From the NCBI GenBank assembly GCA_009801015.1, contig VHZZ01000054.1, forward strand, positions 83,789 through 139,069: a stretch of DNA of 55,281 bases, written 5' to 3'. The translations under genes were made by a program, and so were the position numbers. This DNA comes from Silene noctiflora. Lineage: Eukaryota > Streptophyta > Magnoliopsida > Caryophyllales > Caryophyllaceae. Shown here one piece after another: positions 49,659 through 55,281 of this stretch. The stretch's first letter is position 1; the number at the start of each line of letters is the position of its first letter. Below the pieces are notes generated by a model, which was given only the letters and a program-made list of their open reading frames with translations, made no database searches and was not told the DNA's origin.

Positions 49659-50151
49659 TTTTTTTTTTTTTGGAAAAACCTCTAGCTGGGAGTAATTCAT
49701 AATTTTGATATCACCCAAAGCAGCAATAGCAATTATCAATGTTACAATGCAAGTACCGAAGTATTTTGGAAGCGAACCATCTCCTGCATTTAAATCCTCC
49801 TTGAATAACCAGACCAGGTACAGAAGGTAGGTAACATCATAGCAAACTAGCGACGATTCAAATGAATTCATGCATTCAATTTTGCTGTACAATCCTACAA
49901 CAGTACGAAAACATCACCAAAGAATGTCGGTATTCAGTAAACTGAATTGATGAATGCCTGAGATTCGAGCTGACACCTGATTATTCCGATTGTAACTTGA
50001 TACCAGAAACAACTCAAGTCAATGAAACTGGAACTGAAACAACCTAACCCAACGACTCGCTACATGCATGTGCCGGGATTCGAATTCACAATTTTCGCCA
50101 GCAAAAGTAATAAAGGAAAAAAAAAAAAACTAATTCATCGTTTATATTTAC
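49331..50151. other. Convergent region: AGPase and PHD-Myb 3' UTRs
   Basis: The AGPase 3' UTR likely ends near 49500 after CCCAAATAAAACTTTTAGAG (AATAAA signal). Two long T-runs (about 49529-49556 and 49629-49671) follow, with one N at 49556. The rest up to 50151 should include the PHD-Myb 3' UTR on the minus strand. The Lys-rich frame here is the poly-T run read backwards. Confidence 0.55.
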
Positions 50152-53100
50152 TCAAGTAGGATTTGCATGTGCTTTACTGAGTATTCTCTTCCATTTATCC
50201 TTGAGATCCTCTGGAGTGCGGGTGCCGTCAAATACATGACTTCCAAATTGCAAAATTTTCATCCATGGCAGATTTTTCTTGGCTATCAATGAGAATTTAT
50301 CCACCCCTTCCTACAACAACAAAGTCACAAACTGACTACTAGCAGAAAACGCGGAAAAACTAGCACAATTTAACTCTATGTATTCGATCAACCATATTAC
50401 GTGATATATTACTCTCTCATATCCTTTTCAATAGAAAATAAATTATACAGATCACGGATTAACACAACCTTATCGTTCTTAAGTTATAGAACTTAAGGCA
50501 AATAAGCTTAAGAAACAAATATAAGTTCGCAAAAGCAAACAAGATTAGCTCTGCTTTGTCCAATAGGAACATTCTGAATTCCACATTACTCATTTTCAGT
50601 TATTCCTTAAACTACACATCACTAAATTATAGCAGCCGCTCCTTGGCGCTGAGAGAGCTCACTAATCAAAACAGGAGTAGTTCCGGGGTAATTAAACTAT
50701 GTAACAGAGTATACCCCTCACAGCAATCATTCCAGTTCATCTTCTAGATGTAAAGCAGAGATGCAACTCTTATTTGTAAATTTAACCAATAACATGATGA
50801 ATGTGTTTCATGTTCTATGTCATATTGTCATGAGTGACGATCAAAAGCGTTAGTATGTTGTAGAATGAACTCTCCAGGCATGTTATGAACTTCTCCAGTA
50901 AATCATACCAAACCCCAAAACGACAACATCATTCCAGTGCCTCAATTGCGCGGTAGGGGCATATGTAACCTACCTTGAGTTATAAAACACAAAGAAGTTT
51001 CTGTATGACCCATAATGGAGGTTGCGTCCCAAATACATTGACACCCTGCTTATCATAATACTTGAAGCATAAGGAGTTCAATGATCCATTTTGCTTAATT
51101 CCATCATATTCCAAAGTCGAAGAGTACTTACTGACTCTCAAGCCACATTGGAAATAGAAACAATTACGATACCTCATAATGAAAAGTAAAATCATTTGAA
51201 CAGAAACTAACTCTATTTGCAGAGACAAAAAGGTAGCCACTAGCCAAAGACATCATGAGATTAGAGAAGATGACCACTAAAATATTATCAACTTTTGAAG
51301 TATTCACTCAAGCTTAAAAACCTAGCTTCAGAACATAACATGCACAACCATATAAAAGCACTCGAGAGAAACCCATACCTTCAACATTTCTTCTTCTTCT
51401 TTGGTCCAGGGTAACTTCTTGCGCCTACCAATAAAAAGAGGTGGGGGCTGATGCTGACTGCAATAGTAGCAAAGTCATGAGTACATGGAGATGCATTCAC
51501 GGTGAGCACCGTAAATTTTTAAGCACAACGAAGAACCAAATAAATTGTTCGTCGCTCTGTCATTGTTCTCCGACTCACAAGGACTCACATTCTTAACAAT
51601 GGTAAACAATTTAAGGAAAACAATAAAAAAAAAAAGATAGGGGTAAAAGTACACACAGGCAATAAAATCATTTCAGAACAAAGGTCGGCGTGCAAAGAAA
51701 ATTGAAGGCATTTATAAATCAACCAAACAGTTAAAAAAATGGAAGAAATTTGCGAATCAAAGGGATAATTATATTGGAAAAGAAATTTTAAGGAATTATT
51801 TCCCATAAACGATAAGAAATCAAAGCAACTGCAGAAATTTCAAGTGAAACACAGCAGCTAAACATCAGTGCCAGCATAAATACCAAGAATAACATAGTCA
51901 AGTTGTTAAAGTACAAACTCACATTTGTTTTCGAGAATCTACTTTCTGCCTAGATTTCACTTGGGTCGCCTCTTCAAAGTCTTCGAGGTCACTCTCACAA
52001 GATCTTGGTGATTCGCTTGGCTGAGTACCTTTCCGCTTACAGCGAAGTCTATCCCCTCTGAGGTGACTTTCTTCAGATGGTTTGTTTTCATCCATAGTAT
52101 CCAAATCTTCCTGTAACAGTCCTGGATTTTGCTTGCTCAAGGAATTGACATCATGTTTCTGCAAGTTTACCTGCTTTGCCCCTTCATTTGCCCTTCTGCA
52201 GTGAGAATCTCCAACATGAGAAGTCTGGTTAGCGATGTTTTTGTTCACTGCCATGTGACCTACTGAGATATTTTCAACATCAACTAAGGTGCAGTTTGTA
52301 TCTCCAGCTTTGTCATTCATCACTTCTGTTGGTTCTCGAGGCTCTGACTGTTTGTGAACCTTCTCAGGCAGTCCATCATAATTTCCACCCATTGCATTTT
52401 TGTTTTGCTGATTCCTTGAAGCCGTATTTACTGCTTCTGTGTTCGTCATTGACTCGCAGCATTTCCTTTTCCGACAGCTAGCATGCTCTTCAAAACCAGA
52501 ATTCTCAGAATTTACTGTCACACAATTTGCAGTAACACCTCCCATGACAGAGGTCTTATTTATATCAGGTCTTGTAGAGGCCTCTACCGGCTGCTGATCC
52601 TTCTCTTCCGTTTCTTCGTGATAAACTTCGTCTACATTACTAGTCTCTATATGTTTTTCGAGAGAAATTCCAGATTCTTTGTGTGTCGTAGAGGCATCAT
52701 GCGTTCCGGCATGACAGGCAACAACCACAGTTTTGCCGTCATCACAGTGGCCTCTCTGAATCTCAGCAGGTTGATCAGCATCCTCTGCATTAACTTTCAG
52801 TTGCTCACAACTAGTATAGTCATCTTGTAATTTGGCAGTGTCTATCTTATCAGAACTTCCGTCAATGTCCATCGCGTCACTTCTTGCCGAACAGACAGTG
52901 CTCCTATGAGGCTCAATCTGTGTTTGCTTCCTTTGTACACCTAATCCCTCCAATTCCACTACAATTTTCGGACGCTTCAAACTTTCTGATTTGAGTCTCA
53001 CTGGAATAACATTATCCGTTACAAGATTAAGATCATCACGCAGTGATTTTAAATCAATTGTCCCTTCACTTACTCTTCCACTGTGAGTTCCTCCAATTTC

Positions 53101-53544
53101 ATCACGTTTCTTAGGATCCTCCCTATTCATTGGCAACCCATTTTGAAGAATGTCCTTTCGAAATGTAAAACCACTTACATCTGGTCTTTCTCTCTTCGAA
53201 CTTCCAACAGTCTGCACATCCACGGTGTTTCCAACTGCCTTATAATCCAGAAAACTGGCAAGTGCCTTTTGGGCCGAAATTACAAACTCTTTTGCCTTCT
53301 GACACTCACCTAGTGCGCGTTTATATGCACAATATGGGCAGTAGAAGTTACCCTCACCATCAAAGTGAGCAGCACAAGACATACAGTCCTTATGAAGTAC
53401 AATTGGACAGTCATCACTGGTACACACCAGGACACCATCACGTTCATTGCATTTCAAACAAGCTTTTTTGCTCGACTTCTTCACAGGTCCACGGTGTGTA
53501 TCTGGAGCTTTTATATCAGAGCGTTCATCACATTGAAGGGTCAT
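50152..53544 (-). CDS. PHD-finger and Myb/SANT domain protein (nuclear, unnamed)
   Basis: Putative chromatin or telomere-type DNA-binding protein; no specific role is known to me. Coding exons: 53544-51923, 51457-51379, 50310-50152, giving 619 aa. N-terminal C4HC3 PHD finger: C29, C32, C41, C46, H51, C54, C69, C72 (CLKCNERDG...HKDC...CPYC), a possible histone-tail reader. About 450 residues of polar, low-complexity, probably disordered sequence follow, with basic patches such as RKRKC and RCKRKG. The C-terminal Myb/SANT-like domain (about 552-612) has RRKKLPWTKEEEEML, W583 and W607, and LKDKWKR, close to the telobox-Myb signature of plant telomere-repeat binding proteins. The stop lies right after ILSKAHANPT. 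The leader has a 1.4 kb intron and two minimal upstream ORFs. Start ATG 53544 is the first ATG that opens a long frame after splicing. Confidence 0.88.
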
Positions 53545-55030
53545 CTCGTCACATCCTGAATGAACACATCAGTTGCTCTAATCATGATATAAATTAAGGT
53601 TTTAGTCAGAATCACTCCACAAAATCTCATCAGGCCCATAAGGGCTTAACCAATCTGAAATGAAAAGTTTCACTCCGAGGTTGGAATGGATACTTTGGTA
53701 GTTTGGTGGTCTCTTTCTTACGATAGTACTCCGTTTCTAACTTTGACAAGTGAACTTAATTATGCTCTTAAACATCAGCATTTGGTACTTTCTTTTCTCA
53801 CACTATACCCGAGATCACTAATATGGAAGAAAATCAAAATCCAAGTCACCAGATAGAAATTTCCAAATCTCATAGCAACAGGCATAAGCCTTAGTACATT
53901 GATGTAAAACCCATGAGATGGCAATTCAGAATAAAATGGTATAAAGTTATGGAAGTACAACCCTATATCAACCAATGGTACTCTACACATTCTCATTTTT
54001 ACGAATTTTTAGCTCCTTTATTGATGTCATATTCAGTATAAGTTGTGACGTAGCATTAGAACTCACAATATCACTTATGCTAAAATGATACTCCACAGTC
54101 TACTCTAACATGGACTAAAACATTACGGGTTTCATACAATAAATCATGAGTTAAAAGTGAGTCATACAACTTTTGATAACATTTTCAGTCACAAGTGAAA
54201 AACAAAACATCAGCATTAGGAGTTCCAGACACTATATTTGAGTTACATACGAGGCATACAACTTTCGACAACACCGTCCTCACAAGTGTAAAACATAAAA
54301 CATCAACACATGAGTTGCACATGAGTCATACAACTTTCGACAACACTGTCATCACAAGTGTAAAACATAAAAACATCAACACATGAGTTGCACAGGAGTC
54401 ATACAACTTTCGACTACACTGTGAAGTTAAAAAAAAAAAACATCAACATTCGGAATTTTTTCACTTACACACAAGTCATACAATTTTCAACAGCACTGTC
54501 TGAGTCAAAACTGAAAAACACAAAACATCAACAGAAGGAGATGTACACAATACATCCGAGTTACACACGAGTAATACAACTTTCGACGACATCGTCGTCG
54601 AAAGCAAACATTAGCAACGCCGCGCAATACTAACAGTATCATTCCTCTACCGCCACTGATAACATCTCTCTACTCACAACATCATTTCTAACAATCTGAT
54701 TAACATACAGAATAATTTGTCCTAAAAATTGCTTAAATCAATTAATAAATTTGGCAATTGAATAGTTCAGAATAATTTATCCTAAAACTTGAAGAAGAAT
54801 TCAAAATTCAGTAATTCACCAATTAATTTACTTTCGACAAGAGAATAATAATAATAATAATAAATCAAAACCTGTATACAAACAAAATCAACTACTATGA
54901 ATAAAAAACCCTAGAAAGTAAGAATCAATTAAAAATCATCAAACAAAAAGAATGATGTGATTACCTAAAGTTTGTTCATGGACGGAACTCTGAAAACCGC
55001 GAAATGGTTTGCGCTTAAAAGGCGGACAAG
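53545..55030 (-). promoter_or_regulatory. PHD-Myb 5' UTR with leader intron and two tiny uORFs
   Basis: On the minus strand the non-coding first exon ends at 54965 (AACAAACTTTAG, donor GTAATCAC). The intron ends at ATTCAG, and the second exon starts at 53555. After splicing, the leader reads ATGAACAAACTTTAG, then GATGTGACGAG, then the main ATG. This gives a 4-codon uORF (MNKL, stop) ending at the splice junction and a start-stop uORF (ATG TGA) just 4 nt before the main start. The junction is predicted from splice consensus only. Confidence 0.6.
54150..54610. repeat. Diverged minisatellite, unit about 70-100 bp, in the leader intron
   Basis: Five or six copies contain GAGTCATACAACTTTCGACA, ACACTGTCATCACAAGTGTA and AAACATAAAACATCAACA in that order. 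The two best copies (about 54245-54390) differ at few positions, while outer copies are degraded. The short ORFs here are simply the repeat translated. A (TAA)n microsatellite lies at about 54844-54863. Confidence 0.85.
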
Positions 55031-55281
55031 TGAAGTATGACTGTATGAGTATCAAATCAAATTCAAATAATATTACGTTTTATTATAAGACGTTTACAGG
55101 GAAGCGGTGATAAACTAGCTACCACCAAAACGGATACGGACACTGACACGGATAAGGACACGTGACACGGCATCCATAAAATTTAAGACACGGGACACGT
55201 TATTTAAATTTAATAAAATATATATTTATAGTTAAAATTAATGTATCATTTTATTTTTGTAAATGTATTTGATATTAAATT
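55031..55281. repeat. Upstream of PHD-Myb gene; ACACGG-rich stretch
   Basis: About 55115-55200 has repeated GGACAC/ACACGG words (GATACGGACACTGACACGGA, GGACACGTGACACGG), a type of low-complexity repeat often found near plant mobile elements. An AT-rich tail follows to the window end. No gene visible. Confidence 0.5.

Noticed and set aside
49629..49671. Lys-rich peptide on the minus strand
   Set aside because: Translation of a poly-T tract, probably with sequencing slippage.
52483..52830. ORF opposite the PHD-Myb large exon
   Set aside because: Antisense shadow of a long coding exon, without recognisable domains.
54195..54633. ORFs with repeated HTTFDNT peptides
   Set aside because: They are the minisatellite of the leader intron read as protein.
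1..55281. CRISPR arrays, operons, prophage or bacterial-type systems
   Set aside because: The window is a plant nuclear sequence; none of the repeats has the regular repeat-spacer form, and all genes are intron-containing.

Overview
This is a nuclear genomic window from a flowering plant (eudicot). The genes have many short exons with GT-AG introns, the intergenic DNA is AT-rich, and the mobile elements are typical of plants. Caryophyllales is my best guess, from the style of the repeats (GAACTGAACTTA arrays, ATACTCCGTAT motifs), but that is inference. It looks like a draft assembly, with a 705-base run of N at 25483-26187 and several single Ns.

Five protein-coding genes could be rebuilt exon by exon, with reading frame kept across every junction. 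(1) LARP1, La-related protein 1, + strand, 1554-9544, 14 coding exons, 923 aa. (2) AGO4-clade Argonaute, - strand, 17241-11528, 22 coding exons, 915 aa, with a 2.2 kb intron in its 5' UTR. (3) APC5, anaphase-promoting complex subunit 5, + strand, 30721-44315, 20 exons, 914 aa, with a Copia retrotransposon in one intron. (4) The plastid ADP-glucose pyrophosphorylase small subunit, + strand, 45760-49330, 9 exons, 518 aa. (5) A PHD-finger plus Myb/SANT nuclear protein, - strand, 53544-50152, 3 coding exons, 619 aa. LARP1 and AGO4 converge, APC5 and the AGPase gene lie in tandem, and the AGPase and PHD-Myb genes converge. The five genes act in separate processes (translation of TOP-type mRNAs, RNA-directed DNA methylation, cell cycle, starch synthesis, chromatin), and nothing suggests a functional cluster.

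From about 19.6 to 30.6 kb there is an island of mobile elements and no gene. It holds a complete Cassandra TRIM element (LTRs carrying 5S rRNA-like sequence, target duplication TTGTT), a short Helitron candidate and a second Helitron 3' end, a Tourist-type MITE with a TAA target duplication, two further terminal-inverted-repeat elements, and a 745 bp MULE-like element with a GC-rich interior. Smaller insertions sit in introns: a 5'-truncated SINE with a 14 bp target duplication in LARP1, and a deleted Copia element plus a Stowaway-like MITE in APC5.

I found no undescribed biochemical system. The most noteworthy items are the Cassandra 3' LTR with a tandemly duplicated 5S box A region, the Pack-MULE-like element, and two minimal upstream ORFs directly before the PHD-Myb start codon.
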